Assembly (NCBI GenBank): GCA_023667265.1
Contig: JAMPAJ010000001.1
Coordinates: 489,962-534,257 of the forward strand
Source: Alistipes sp.
Lineage (GTDB): Bacteria; Bacillota; Clostridia; Oscillospirales; Ruminococcaceae
Length of the DNA stretch: 44,296 bases
Direction of reading: 5' to 3'
This document shows positions 1 through 7,480 of the stretch, piece by piece; the first letter of the stretch is position 1, and each line of letters opens with the position of its first letter. Under the pieces are notes generated by a model. It searched no databases and was not told the DNA's origin. It saw only the letters and a program-made list of their open reading frames with translations. Position numbers and translations under genes: made by a program.

Positions 1-60
1 ATAATTGTCCTCCTTTTCCCTTTTAGCCAATTATAACATATTTTTGTGTTTTTTTATGCG
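1..60 (-). promoter_or_regulatory. 5' region of a gene that starts left of the window
   Basis: Read leftward, there is a TATAAT at 30-35 and a strong ribosome site (GGAGG, complement of 9-13) ending about ten bases from the window edge. A divergent gene probably begins just outside. No clear -35 was found and the gene cannot be identified. Confidence 0.5.
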
Positions 61-88
61 GTTGCCCTGGGTTCGCGTGCATAGACAC

Positions 89-117
89 TTGACATACGTA
101 TAATAATGTGGTATAAT
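89..117 (+). promoter_or_regulatory. Sigma-A promoter of the riboflavin operon
   Basis: TTGACA at 89-94 and TATAAT at 112-117 with a 17-bp spacer, a perfect consensus pair. The predicted start near 124 coincides with the first bases of the FMN aptamer. Confidence 0.85.
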
Positions 118-123
118 ATTTAT

Positions 124-250
124 AGATTTTCGGGGCAGGGTGAGATTCCCTACCGGCAGTATAGCCTGCGAGCCTTCGGGTTGATCCGGTGAGATTCCGG
201 AGCCGACTGTGAGTGCATATTTGCACAAGTCAGGATGTGAGAAGATCGGC
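124..250 (+). promoter_or_regulatory. FMN riboswitch (RFN element)
   Basis: The conserved RFN core is visible: CGGGGCAGGGTGAGATTCCC near 131-150, followed by TACCGGCAGT, then the GATCCGGTGAGATTCCGGAG block, and AGGATGTGAGAAGAT at the 3' end. These match the known FMN aptamer consensus closely. It is followed by a terminator and then ribD, so high FMN is expected to stop transcription early. The aptamer identity is recognised from the family; the mechanism follows from the downstream hairpin. Confidence 0.95.
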
Positions 251-277
251 TGATTTAAAATTTTATCAGTAGAGTTT

Positions 278-320
278 AAGCCCCGTATAAGAGACTGCGC
301 AGTTTCTTGGGGGCTTTTTG
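278..320 (+). terminator. Riboswitch expression-platform terminator
   Basis: AAGCCCC (278-284) pairs with GGGGCTT (310-316), enclosing a further near-palindrome, AAGAGACTGCGCAGTTTCTT, and followed by T-rich sequence. It lies between the FMN aptamer and the ribD ribosome site GGAGGT (325-330), which points to control by transcription termination. Confidence 0.85.
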
Positions 321-334
321 TTTTGGAGGTGTTT

Positions 335-1441
335 ATGTTCCGGGAAGAATTTATGGCGGAGGCTTTGTCTCTGGCAAAAAAAGGAATGGGTTTCACCTCG
401 CCGAATCCAATGGTAGGTGCAGTAATAGTCCGCGACGGAGAGATCATCGGCAGAGGCTATCACAGAAAATGCGGAGGGCTTCACGCCGAGCGTAATGCCT
501 TTGCGGACTGCGACAGCCGCGGCGTTGACTGTAGGGGCGCGGATATGTATGTAACTCTGGAGCCCTGCTGTCATTTCGGCAGGACTCCTCCCTGCACAGA
601 GGCGATAATAGAGCATGGCATAAGCCGCGTATTTATTGGCTCGTCAGATCCGAATCCTCTTGTGTCCGGAAAGGGCGCTAAGATACTGAGAGAGCACGGG
701 ACAGAGGTATTTGAGGGGATACTAAAAGAGAAGTGTGACGCTGCAAATAAGATTTTTTTCCACTATATAACTACGGGACTTCCCTTTGTCACAATGAAGT
801 ACGCTATGACCGCAGACGGTAAGATCGCCTGCTTTACCGGGGATTCCAGGTGGATAACCGGCGAAGAGGCGCGGCTCAACGTGCAGCGTGACAGGCTGAG
901 ACATTCGGCGATAATGGTTGGCGTGGGAACTGTTCTGGCAGACGACCCGATGCTGACCTGCCGTCTGGAAAACGGCAGAGATCCGGTGCGGATCATATGT
1001 GACACGAATCTGAGAACGCCTCTGGACTGCAATATAGTCCGGACTGCCGCGGATATTCCGACAATTATCGCTCACTGTCACGGCGACGGCGGCGTGTACG
1101 AGAAACTTGGCTGCCAGACGGTCGTTCTTCCGGAGAGAGACGGTCATGTTGACTTGAAGGCTCTTATGGAGTATCTGGGCAAAGAGCGGCATATTGACAG
1201 CGTTCTGCTGGAGGGCGGAGGAGAGCTGAACTATTCCGCACTTTCCGCCGGGATCGTCAACAGCGTACAGACGTATATTGCTCCGAAAATATTTGGCGGA
1301 GCAGATGCGAGATCTCCGGTAGAAGGAGCGGGCGTGCCGCATCCCGGCGAGGCTTTCATGCTCGTGGACAGAAAGCTGACTGTCTTCGGCGGCGATATTC
1401 TCATAGAAAGCAGGGTGGAATATGTTCACGGGAATAATTGA
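335..1441 (+). CDS. ribD: Bifunctional diaminohydroxyphosphoribosylaminopyrimidine deaminase / reductase
   Basis: RibD (368 aa) carries out two cytoplasmic steps of riboflavin synthesis: deamination of the pyrimidine product of GTP cyclohydrolase II, then NADPH-dependent reduction of the ribose. The N-terminal half has the zinc deaminase signature HAE followed by PCCHFGRTPPC. The C-terminal half (about residue 150 on) has the reductase fold, with a conserved GGGELN near residue 285. The ATG at 335 is preferred over the upstream TTG at 323 because GGAGGT lies five bases before it. It is the first gene after the FMN riboswitch and overlaps ribE by 20 bases. Confidence 0.96.
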   Translation: MFREEFMAEALSLAKKGMGFTSPNPMVGAVIVRDGEIIGRGYHRKCGGLHAERNAFADCDSRGVDCRGADMYVTLEPCCHFGRTPPCTEAIIEHGISRVFIGSSDPNPLVSGKGAKILREHGTEVFEGILKEKCDAANKIFFHYITTGLPFVTMKYAMTADGKIACFTGDSRWITGEEARLNVQRDRLRHSAIMVGVGTVLADDPMLTCRLENGRDPVRIICDTNLRTPLDCNIVRTAADIPTIIAHCHGDGGVYEKLGCQTVVLPERDGHVDLKALMEYLGKERHIDSVLLEGGGELNYSALSAGIVNSVQTYIAPKIFGGADARSPVEGAGVPHPGEAFMLVDRKLTVFGGDILIESRVEYVHGNN

Positions 1442-2102
1442 GGAAACAGGTATCGTCAAAACAGTCCGACAGAGCGGCAGCTCGTCGTTTATCCGTATAC
1501 AGGCGGATAAGGTGCTTCAGGGCACTCATATCGGTGACAGTATCGCCGTAAACGGAGTCTGCCTTACGGTAACGGCAATGGACGGCGGCTTGTTTCAGGC
1601 AGATGTGATGAACGAGACTCTTGCGCGTTCATCTCTGGATGAGCTCAGCGCCGGCAGCCGTGTCAATCTGGAACGCGCAATGGCTGCAGACGGACGCTTC
1701 GGAGGTCACATCGTATCCGGGCATATTGACGGCACAGGCGTGATAACCGCCATTGAAAAGGACGGTATCGCCGTCTGGTACACCATATCGGCAGATGCCG
1801 GGATATTGCGCTATATCGTTGAGAAGGGCTCGATCGCGATCGACGGTGTAAGTCTGACTGTGGCAAGAGTGACAGGCACAGATCTCAGCGTGTCGGTCAT
1901 CCCGCATACAGCCGCAAATACGATCCTCCCGACAAAAAAGGTCGGCGACCGCGTAAATCTTGAAAATGATATTATCGGGAAATACGTTGAAAAACTGATG
2001 CAGCCGGGAAATATCACGGCAGTTCCGGAAAAAAGCAGGATAGATATGAAATTTCTTGCCGAAAATGGTTTTTATACCAATCCTCTTAATTTCGATAGAT
2101 AA
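1422..2102 (+). CDS. ribE: Riboflavin synthase alpha chain
   Basis: This enzyme dismutates two molecules of 6,7-dimethyl-8-ribityllumazine into riboflavin and a pyrimidine that is recycled. The start MFTGIIEETG is the family hallmark and the duplicated lumazine-binding barrels are both present (226 aa, slightly long). The start lies inside ribD, so translation is probably coupled. The last eight residues (TNPLNFDR) and the stop codon come from a 134-bp repeat element; the same tail ends the acyltransferase at 7335, so it is not native riboflavin synthase sequence. The catalytic core is intact and activity is expected. Confidence 0.96.
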   Translation: MFTGIIEETGIVKTVRQSGSSSFIRIQADKVLQGTHIGDSIAVNGVCLTVTAMDGGLFQADVMNETLARSSLDELSAGSRVNLERAMAADGRFGGHIVSGHIDGTGVITAIEKDGIAVWYTISADAGILRYIVEKGSIAIDGVSLTVARVTGTDLSVSVIPHTAANTILPTKKVGDRVNLENDIIGKYVEKLMQPGNITAVPEKSRIDMKFLAENGFYTNPLNFDR

Positions 2103-2207
2103 GGCTATCGAAATTTAGCCGCCGTAGGCGGCGTAGAGGATTGTAGCCTGCGCAGCAGGCGTTACCCTAAAAGCCGATGTCTATCGGATTTTAGGGGATT
2201 AGTATTA
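2074..2207 (+). repeat. 134-bp hairpin-rich intergenic repeat, copy 1
   Basis: This stretch matches 7307-7440 over exactly 134 bp with only a handful of differences. The ends are imperfect inverted repeats (ATACCAATCC and GGATTAGTAT). Inside are four hairpins in series: AATTTCGATAG/CTATCGAAATT, GCCGCC/GGCGGC, GCCTGC/GCAGGC, and a CCGAT-based stem flanked by TAAAA/TTTTA. It overlaps the end of ribE and stops one base before the ribosome site of ribBA. MITE-like size and ends suggest a non-autonomous mobile repeat, but no clear target duplication was seen. Confidence 0.88.
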
Positions 2208-2222
2208 GAAAGAGTGATAGCA

Positions 2223-3428
2223 ATGTCTGAATTCAGATACAATACTGTAGATGAGGCTCTTGAAGCCCTGAGAAACGGGGAAATAATCCTTGTGACTGAC
2301 GATGAGGACAGGGAAAACGAGGGCGACATGATATGTGCCGCAGAGTTTGCAACTACAGAAAATGTAAATTTTATGGCGGCACACGCCAAGGGTCTTATTT
2401 GTATGCCGATGAGCATAGAATTGTGCAATAAGCTGCACCTGCCGCAGATGGTCGATTACAACACCGATAATCATTCTACGGCATTTACGGTTTCCATAGA
2501 CCATGTGGAGACGACTACGGGAATTTCTGCGGCTGAACGCGGATTTACCGCAAGAATGGCTGTGTCTGACGAAGCAAGGCCGGAGGATTTCCGCAGACCG
2601 GGGCATATGTTTCCTCTTACGGCAAAGAAAAACGGAGTTTTGCAGCGTGACGGTCATACCGAAGCAACGGTCGATCTGATGAGACTTGCCGGCTTGAAGG
2701 AATGTGGTCTCTGCTGCGAGATCATGCGTGACGACGGAACTATGATGCGGTCGGCGGAATTGCAGGAAAAAGCGGCTGAATGGGGACTGAAATTCATAAC
2801 TATCCAGGCTCTGAAGGAGTATCGCAAGGTTCATGAAACATTTGTCGAGTGTGCGGCGAATACCAAGCTTCCGACGAAATACGGCGATTTCCGTGCGGTA
2901 TGCTTTGTAAACAAGCTGAACGGCGAGCATCACGTTGCACTTGTGAAGGGCGACATCGGCGACGGTCAGGATATACTCTGCCGCGTTCATTCCGAATGTC
3001 TGACAGGCGATGCTTTCGGCTCGCTTAAATGCGACTGCGGACAGCAGTTTGCAGCCGCAATGACGCAAATTGAAAAAGAGGGCAGAGGAGTGCTGCTCTA
3101 CATGAGGCAGGAGGGACGGGGCATAGGCCTGGTCAATAAGCTTCGTGCCTATGAGCTCCAGGACAACGGTATGGACACTCTCGACGCAAATCTTGCTCTC
3201 GGTTTCCCCGGCGATATGCGCGAGTATTATATCGGCGCTCAGATACTCCGGGAGCTGGGCTGCAAGACGCTTCGCCTGCTCACCAACAATCCGGATAAGG
3301 TCTACGGACTCAGCGGCTTCGGACTTGAAATAAAGGAACGTGTCCCGATCCAGATGGACGCCACCGCCTATGACCTTTTCTACCTGAAAACAAAGCGCGA
3401 CAGAATGGGACACATTCTTGATTATTGA
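2223..3428 (+). CDS. ribBA: Bifunctional 3,4-dihydroxy-2-butanone-4-phosphate synthase / GTP cyclohydrolase II
   Basis: RibBA (401 aa) supplies both riboflavin precursors: residues 1-200 make dihydroxybutanone phosphate from ribulose 5-phosphate, and residues from about 205 open the GTP ring. The first domain shows the acidic [10 protein letters not shown] loop. The second shows the zinc cysteines in [20 protein letters not shown] and the RQEGRGIGL motif. The ATG at 2223 is chosen over the GTG at 2214 because GAAAGAG lies eight bases before it. The 134-bp repeat separates it from ribE. A 402-codon reverse-strand frame across the gene is a shadow. Confidence 0.96.
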   Translation: MSEFRYNTVDEALEALRNGEIILVTDDEDRENEGDMICAAEFATTENVNFMAAHAKGLICMPMSIELCNKLHLPQMVDYNTDNHSTAFTVSIDHVETTTGISAAERGFTARMAVSDEARPEDFRRPGHMFPLTAKKNGVLQRDGHTEATVDLMRLAGLKECGLCCEIMRDDGTMMRSAELQEKAAEWGLKFITIQALKEYRKVHETFVECAANTKLPTKYGDFRAVCFVNKLNGEHHVALVKGDIGDGQDILCRVHSECLTGDAFGSLKCDCGQQFAAAMTQIEKEGRGVLLYMRQEGRGIGLVNKLRAYELQDNGMDTLDANLALGFPGDMREYYIGAQILRELGCKTLRLLTNNPDKVYGLSGFGLEIKERVPIQMDATAYDLFYLKTKRDRMGHILDY

Positions 3429-3447
3429 TTTAAAAGGAGTTTTAACA

Positions 3448-3915
3448 ATGAAAATTTATGAAGGTTCAATCATTCCAAAGGATATACGCATCGGCATTGT
3501 CGTTGCACGTTTTAACGAGTTTATCACGAGCAAGCTTCTGGGCGGCGCAATTGATACGCTTAAAAGACACGATCTTTCCGAAGATTCTATTGACGTGGCA
3601 TGGGTGCCCGGAGCGTTCGAGATACCGCTTATTGCCCAGAAAATGGCTAAATCCGGTAAATACGACGCTGTTATCTGTCTTGGAGCGATAATAAGAGGCT
3701 CGACCTCTCACTATGATCTTGTCTGCAACGAGGCTGCAAAGGGTATAGCGCAGGTCTCGCTGAACAGCGATATTCCGGTCATGTTCGGCGTGATAACAAC
3801 AGAAAATATCGAGCAGGCTATAGAGCGTGCAGGCTCGAAGGCAGGCAATAAGGGCAGCGAGTGCGCAGAGGGTGCGATCGAGATGATAAACCTTATCCGG
3901 GAGATCGAGGATTAA
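3448..3915 (+). CDS. ribH: 6,7-dimethyl-8-ribityllumazine synthase
   Basis: RibH (155 aa, normal length) condenses the ribitylaminopyrimidine with dihydroxybutanone phosphate to form lumazine, in an icosahedral or pentameric assembly. Recognisable segments are VARFNEFI near the N-terminus, VPGAFEIP, and [12 protein letters not shown] with the catalytic histidine. The ATG at 3448 has AAAGGAG upstream; the earlier in-frame ATG at 3418 has no ribosome site and overlaps ribBA. It completes the visible ribD-ribE-ribBA-ribH set. Confidence 0.96.
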   Translation: MKIYEGSIIPKDIRIGIVVARFNEFITSKLLGGAIDTLKRHDLSEDSIDVAWVPGAFEIPLIAQKMAKSGKYDAVICLGAIIRGSTSHYDLVCNEAAKGIAQVSLNSDIPVMFGVITTENIEQAIERAGSKAGNKGSECAEGAIEMINLIREIED

Positions 3916-4578
3916 ATGGCAAACCTGATCTTTGACTACGACGGCACGCTCCACCAGTCCATGAAAACATATGCTCCGGCGTTCCGGGCGACCTGCAAAT
4001 GGCTGTCGGACAACGGATATATGGCTGAAAAGGAATACACGGACAGCGAGATAAGCTACTGGCTGGGCTTTAATTCCACGGATATGTGGAGCAGCTTTCT
4101 GCCGGACGCCGATCCGGAAATACGTGAAAAAGCACGTATCATGCTTGGCGAGGATATGGGACGGCGCGTCGAAAGGGGAGAGGGCTCGCTTTTTCCTCAT
4201 GCGGAGGAGGTGCTTGCAGAATTGAAAAGTCGCGGGCACAGGCTTATTTTCCTCAGCAACTGCCGGATAAAATATATGGAGCGTCACAGACGCGTGTTCG
4301 GACTGGACAGATTTTTCGACTATTTCTATTGCTGCGAGGAGTATGATTTTCTCCCGAAATACCAGATATTCCGCCTGTTCAGTCTACAGCACGAGGGAAA
4401 ATTCATTGTAATAGGGGACAGATTCCACGATATTGAAACAGCTGTGGAAAACGGCTTGGCTTCAATAGGCTGCGGCTATGGCTATGGCAGAGACAGCGAG
4501 CTGTCGGCGGCAAACATAATTGTGAATGATATAACGGATATTCCGGCGGCTGTTGAAAGGCTGGCTGGCGAGGGGTGA
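3916..4578 (+). CDS. HAD-superfamily phosphatase of the riboflavin operon
   Basis: A 220-aa haloacid-dehalogenase hydrolase with all motifs: I is FDYDGT (nucleophile Asp7, acid Asp9), II is FLSNC, and III is GDRFHDIETA. A helical cap of about 70 residues follows motif I, as in phosphoglycolate-phosphatase-like members. The start codon follows the ribH stop with no gap, so the two are co-translated. Riboflavin synthesis needs a phosphatase for 5-amino-6-ribitylaminopyrimidinedione 5'-phosphate, a job done by HAD enzymes in other bacteria. This gene is a good candidate by position, but the substrate is inference. Confidence 0.85.
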   Translation: MANLIFDYDGTLHQSMKTYAPAFRATCKWLSDNGYMAEKEYTDSEISYWLGFNSTDMWSSFLPDADPEIREKARIMLGEDMGRRVERGEGSLFPHAEEVLAELKSRGHRLIFLSNCRIKYMERHRRVFGLDRFFDYFYCCEEYDFLPKYQIFRLFSLQHEGKFIVIGDRFHDIETAVENGLASIGCGYGYGRDSELSAANIIVNDITDIPAAVERLAGEG

Positions 4579-4583
4579 ATTTT

Positions 4584-6212
4584 ATGAAAAAACGGAGATT
4601 ATTGGCGGTTTCCATGGCTGCTGCGCTGACTCTGTCAGTCGTCTCATGCAGCTACGGCTATGACACATCAAAGAGCAGAAGAGATAGATCCTCTGATTCC
4701 GACGATAGTGAAAAGGACAAGGGAACGACAGAGTTCGATTACGAAACGGCTGATCTGGAGGCGTTCAACGAGGAGGTAGAAAGACTTCTCAACCTTATAA
4801 AAGAGCCGGACAACCAGGACGAAATACAGGAATGCATTGACGGACTTATCAAAGCGTCAAACGCTGCCTCAGACGCTATGGGTTATTCCGGTATTGCGCA
4901 GAATCTTGACTGGTACGACAGCGAGCTGGAGGAGGCGTATGACGCCGACTGTGAAGCGCTTTACGTCATGATAAACGGTCTGGGGTATGCCTTTTCAAAG
5001 GGCTACAAGTCAGATGAATATTCTGCACTTTTTGAGCCTTATATCTACGACGAAGAGCTGCTTGAATATTTTGTCCAGCCCGGAATGAGTCTGAGACGTG
5101 TTGAGGGCTATGCTTCTGTAGATTATCATGTTTCCGACGAGGTTCTTGACGACTATTACGACATAGCATATGACAAGGATCTTGACGATGACGAAAAGAA
5201 TCTGAAATGTGCGGAGGTGTACCTGGAGATACTTTCCCAGTATGAGCCGGAGAGCTTCTACGACGGCTTTTATCGTGACTATTCGCCGGAGGATATCACG
5301 GAGCTTGCGCAGTATATAAAGAAAACGCTTATGCCTGTCCAGGATGTGCTGGCGGATAATTTTGAGGACAACAAGTATTCTGACGACGTTTTCGATGATC
5401 CGGTACTTTACGACGAGCCCTTTGAGCTTATACGTGAATATTCGGCAAAGCTTTCGTCGGATATCGAGACCTCTGCCGACAGGATAAACGATGAAAAGCT
5501 GTATTCCGTAGGTACGGGAAGCGGCTGCTATACCGGCTCGTATACTATTGATCTTCCGCTGAATAACAGTGCGCTTGTTTACGTCTATTCCGACGATACT
5601 TATTACGATCTCCAGACCTGCATACACGAGTTCGGGCATTTCCATTCCTCTTTTTATGACGATACAAATGCGTATATGTCCAGGACGAATATTGACATTG
5701 CAGAGATACAGTCCCAGGGCATGGAGCTGCTCTTCATGCAGTTCTATGATGATATTTACGGAAATCAGGCAGACGCTATGAAGCTGCTGAAATTCTACGA
5801 TATGGCGGAGGTCATAGTGTCCAGCTTCCTGATCGGAGAATTTGAGTATACGGCGCTTACAAAGGCGGAGGAAATGTCTCCCCAGGACGTTATCGACCTG
5901 TATGAGGACATAATGGGAGAATATGCGGAGGGATATCCCTTTTACTATGTAAGCCATATGTTTGAGCAGCCGGGATATTATATAAGCTACGGCGTTTCAG
6001 CCCTGGCGGCTCTGGACATTCTTGACGACTGTATCAACGATCCGGTAAAGGCTGTTGAAAAATACGAGAGGATCTCAAAAGTTCCTGCCAACGATATAAA
6101 CAGCACCTTCCGCTCATCTCTTTCCGAATGTGGATTTGAGGACGTGCTTTCAAAGGCATATATTGACGAGATAGCGGCGGAATTGGAGCAGATATCAAAT
6201 GACCTCAGCTGA
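4584..6212 (+). CDS. Lipoprotein with an M3-like zinc metallopeptidase domain
   Basis: A 542-aa exported protein. The signal peptide has a KKRR start, a hydrophobic core and a VVSC lipobox (Cys22), so it should be anchored outside the membrane. A Ser/Asp-rich linker follows. The catalytic motif HEFGH (His348, Glu349, His352), in the context HEFGHFHS, and a downstream IAEIQSQGMEL with a likely third zinc-binding Glu resemble oligopeptidase F/M3 enzymes. The start ATG has GAGGGGTG upstream. It lies four bases after the HAD gene in the riboflavin transcript. Native substrates are unknown. Confidence 0.8.
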   Translation: MKKRRLLAVSMAAALTLSVVSCSYGYDTSKSRRDRSSDSDDSEKDKGTTEFDYETADLEAFNEEVERLLNLIKEPDNQDEIQECIDGLIKASNAASDAMGYSGIAQNLDWYDSELEEAYDADCEALYVMINGLGYAFSKGYKSDEYSALFEPYIYDEELLEYFVQPGMSLRRVEGYASVDYHVSDEVLDDYYDIAYDKDLDDDEKNLKCAEVYLEILSQYEPESFYDGFYRDYSPEDITELAQYIKKTLMPVQDVLADNFEDNKYSDDVFDDPVLYDEPFELIREYSAKLSSDIETSADRINDEKLYSVGTGSGCYTGSYTIDLPLNNSALVYVYSDDTYYDLQTCIHEFGHFHSSFYDDTNAYMSRTNIDIAEIQSQGMELLFMQFYDDIYGNQADAMKLLKFYDMAEVIVSSFLIGEFEYTALTKAEEMSPQDVIDLYEDIMGEYAEGYPFYYVSHMFEQPGYYISYGVSALAALDILDDCINDPVKAVEKYERISKVPANDINSTFRSSLSECGFEDVLSKAYIDEIAAELEQISNDLS

Positions 6213-6222
6213 TAGGAGTAAG

Positions 6223-7335
6223 ATGAAAGAAAAACGAGAATCGGGAATAGAGCTTCTGCGAATCATTCTTATGGTACAGATAGTGTTCCTTCACATCTGC
6301 GAATACGGCGGCTATAAGGTCAACGCTCTGGAACTTGGCGAGACCCATAAGCTGCTCTACCTGGGTCAGTGGCTTCTCTGCCGCTGTCCCGTGCCGCTGA
6401 TGTTTATGCTCACCGGCTATTTTACCGGTTCGCGGGAACTGCGGCTTAGCCCGACTGTGAAGAAGTGCATCGGTATTCACAATACCATGTGGTTCTATTC
6501 GATCGCTATAACATTATTCTGCGTCGCAATAGGTGCGGCAGGCATTGCGATAGACGGCTTTGTCAAGCCCGACGGCTATGATATCTGGCGTATGTTCCTG
6601 CCCTTTCTAAGCCGGACATGGTACTTTATGACGCTGTATCTTATGCTCATGCTGCTGTCGCCGTTCCTGAATATGTGTCTCACGCGTCTCGACCGGAGAT
6701 ACTATGGCTTCCTTGTGGGCGGACTTTTTTTCCTCCTGTGCATCTGGACGAATCTCCAGGCGATCAAAGAGGTGGGAAAGGTTTTGTCCCTTAGCAAGGT
6801 TGTGACGAACGGAGCTGGAAAATCCCTGTATATGGCGGTTTTCATGTATATCCTCGGCGCCTGGGTCAAGCGATCCATCAAACCCAGAAGAGGAGTGGAC
6901 TTCGCTCCGCTGCTTGTATATATTGCACTCTGGCTGCTGAATCTGTGGCTGTCCAGCGAGGCGAAGTGGTACGAAAAGCTGTACGAACGCTCCGATAATC
7001 CTATCGTAATAGTTCAGTGTGTTATGCTTCTGCTGTTTTTCCGCAGCCTGCATTTTTCGTCAGGCATTATCAACGGGATATCCCGGTGCAACATTGCGGT
7101 ATATCTTATACATGAGCATCCCCTCATGCGTAATATGCTCTGGGCGCAGTATTCTTCATTGGGCGTGCCAGAGTACTACAACATGAAAGCGTATATTTAC
7201 ATTGTGTATATATGGGCTGTATGCCTGCTCGTATACGCCGCCTGCAACGGTATTGAACAGCTACGGCTGCTTCTCCTGAAAGCTTTCAGACGAAAACCGA
7301 GAAATGATACCAATCCTCTTAATTTCGATAGATAA
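6223..7335 (+). CDS. Membrane acyltransferase, acyltransferase-3 family
   Basis: A 370-aa polytopic protein with about ten hydrophobic segments and the N-terminal signature SGIELLRI followed by IVFLH, typical of integral-membrane acyltransferases that O-acylate cell-surface glycans. ATG 6223 is preferred because GGAG sits just before it; an in-frame ATG at 6199 overlaps the previous gene. The last eight residues (TNPLNFDR) and the stop come from the second copy of the 134-bp repeat. It ends the apparent riboflavin transcript. The acceptor substrate cannot be told. Confidence 0.85.
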   Translation: MKEKRESGIELLRIILMVQIVFLHICEYGGYKVNALELGETHKLLYLGQWLLCRCPVPLMFMLTGYFTGSRELRLSPTVKKCIGIHNTMWFYSIAITLFCVAIGAAGIAIDGFVKPDGYDIWRMFLPFLSRTWYFMTLYLMLMLLSPFLNMCLTRLDRRYYGFLVGGLFFLLCIWTNLQAIKEVGKVLSLSKVVTNGAGKSLYMAVFMYILGAWVKRSIKPRRGVDFAPLLVYIALWLLNLWLSSEAKWYEKLYERSDNPIVIVQCVMLLLFFRSLHFSSGIINGISRCNIAVYLIHEHPLMRNMLWAQYSSLGVPEYYNMKAYIYIVYIWAVCLLVYAACNGIEQLRLLLLKAFRRKPRNDTNPLNFDR

Positions 7336-7440
7336 GGCTATCGAAATTTAGCCGCCGTAGGCGGCGTAGCCGATTGTAGCCTGCGTAGCAGGTGTTCCTC
7401 TAAAAGCCGATGTCTATCGGATTTTAGGGGATTAGTATTA
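7307..7440 (+). repeat. 134-bp hairpin-rich intergenic repeat, copy 2
   Basis: Same length and order of hairpins as 2074-2207. In the third hairpin a loop base and the last stem base differ (C to T), which still allows a G-T pair, so the stem is preserved. It starts inside the last codons of the acyltransferase gene, enters in the same reading frame as copy 1, and is followed at once by an ordinary terminator. Confidence 0.88.
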
Positions 7441-7480
7441 AAAGGCTGCTGCAAATTGAATTGCGGCAGCCTTTTGGTTT
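7441..7480. terminator. Bidirectional terminator between convergent genes
   Basis: AAAGGCTGC (7441-7449) pairs with GCAGCCTTT (7466-7474), followed by T-rich sequence, with matching A residues on the other side. It sits between the rightward acyltransferase gene and the leftward membrane-protein gene. Confidence 0.8.

Noticed and set aside
2205-3413. A 402-codon open frame on the reverse strand of ribBA
   Set aside because: It is a shadow of a well-conserved gene in a codon-biased genome, has no ribosome site and resembles no protein family.
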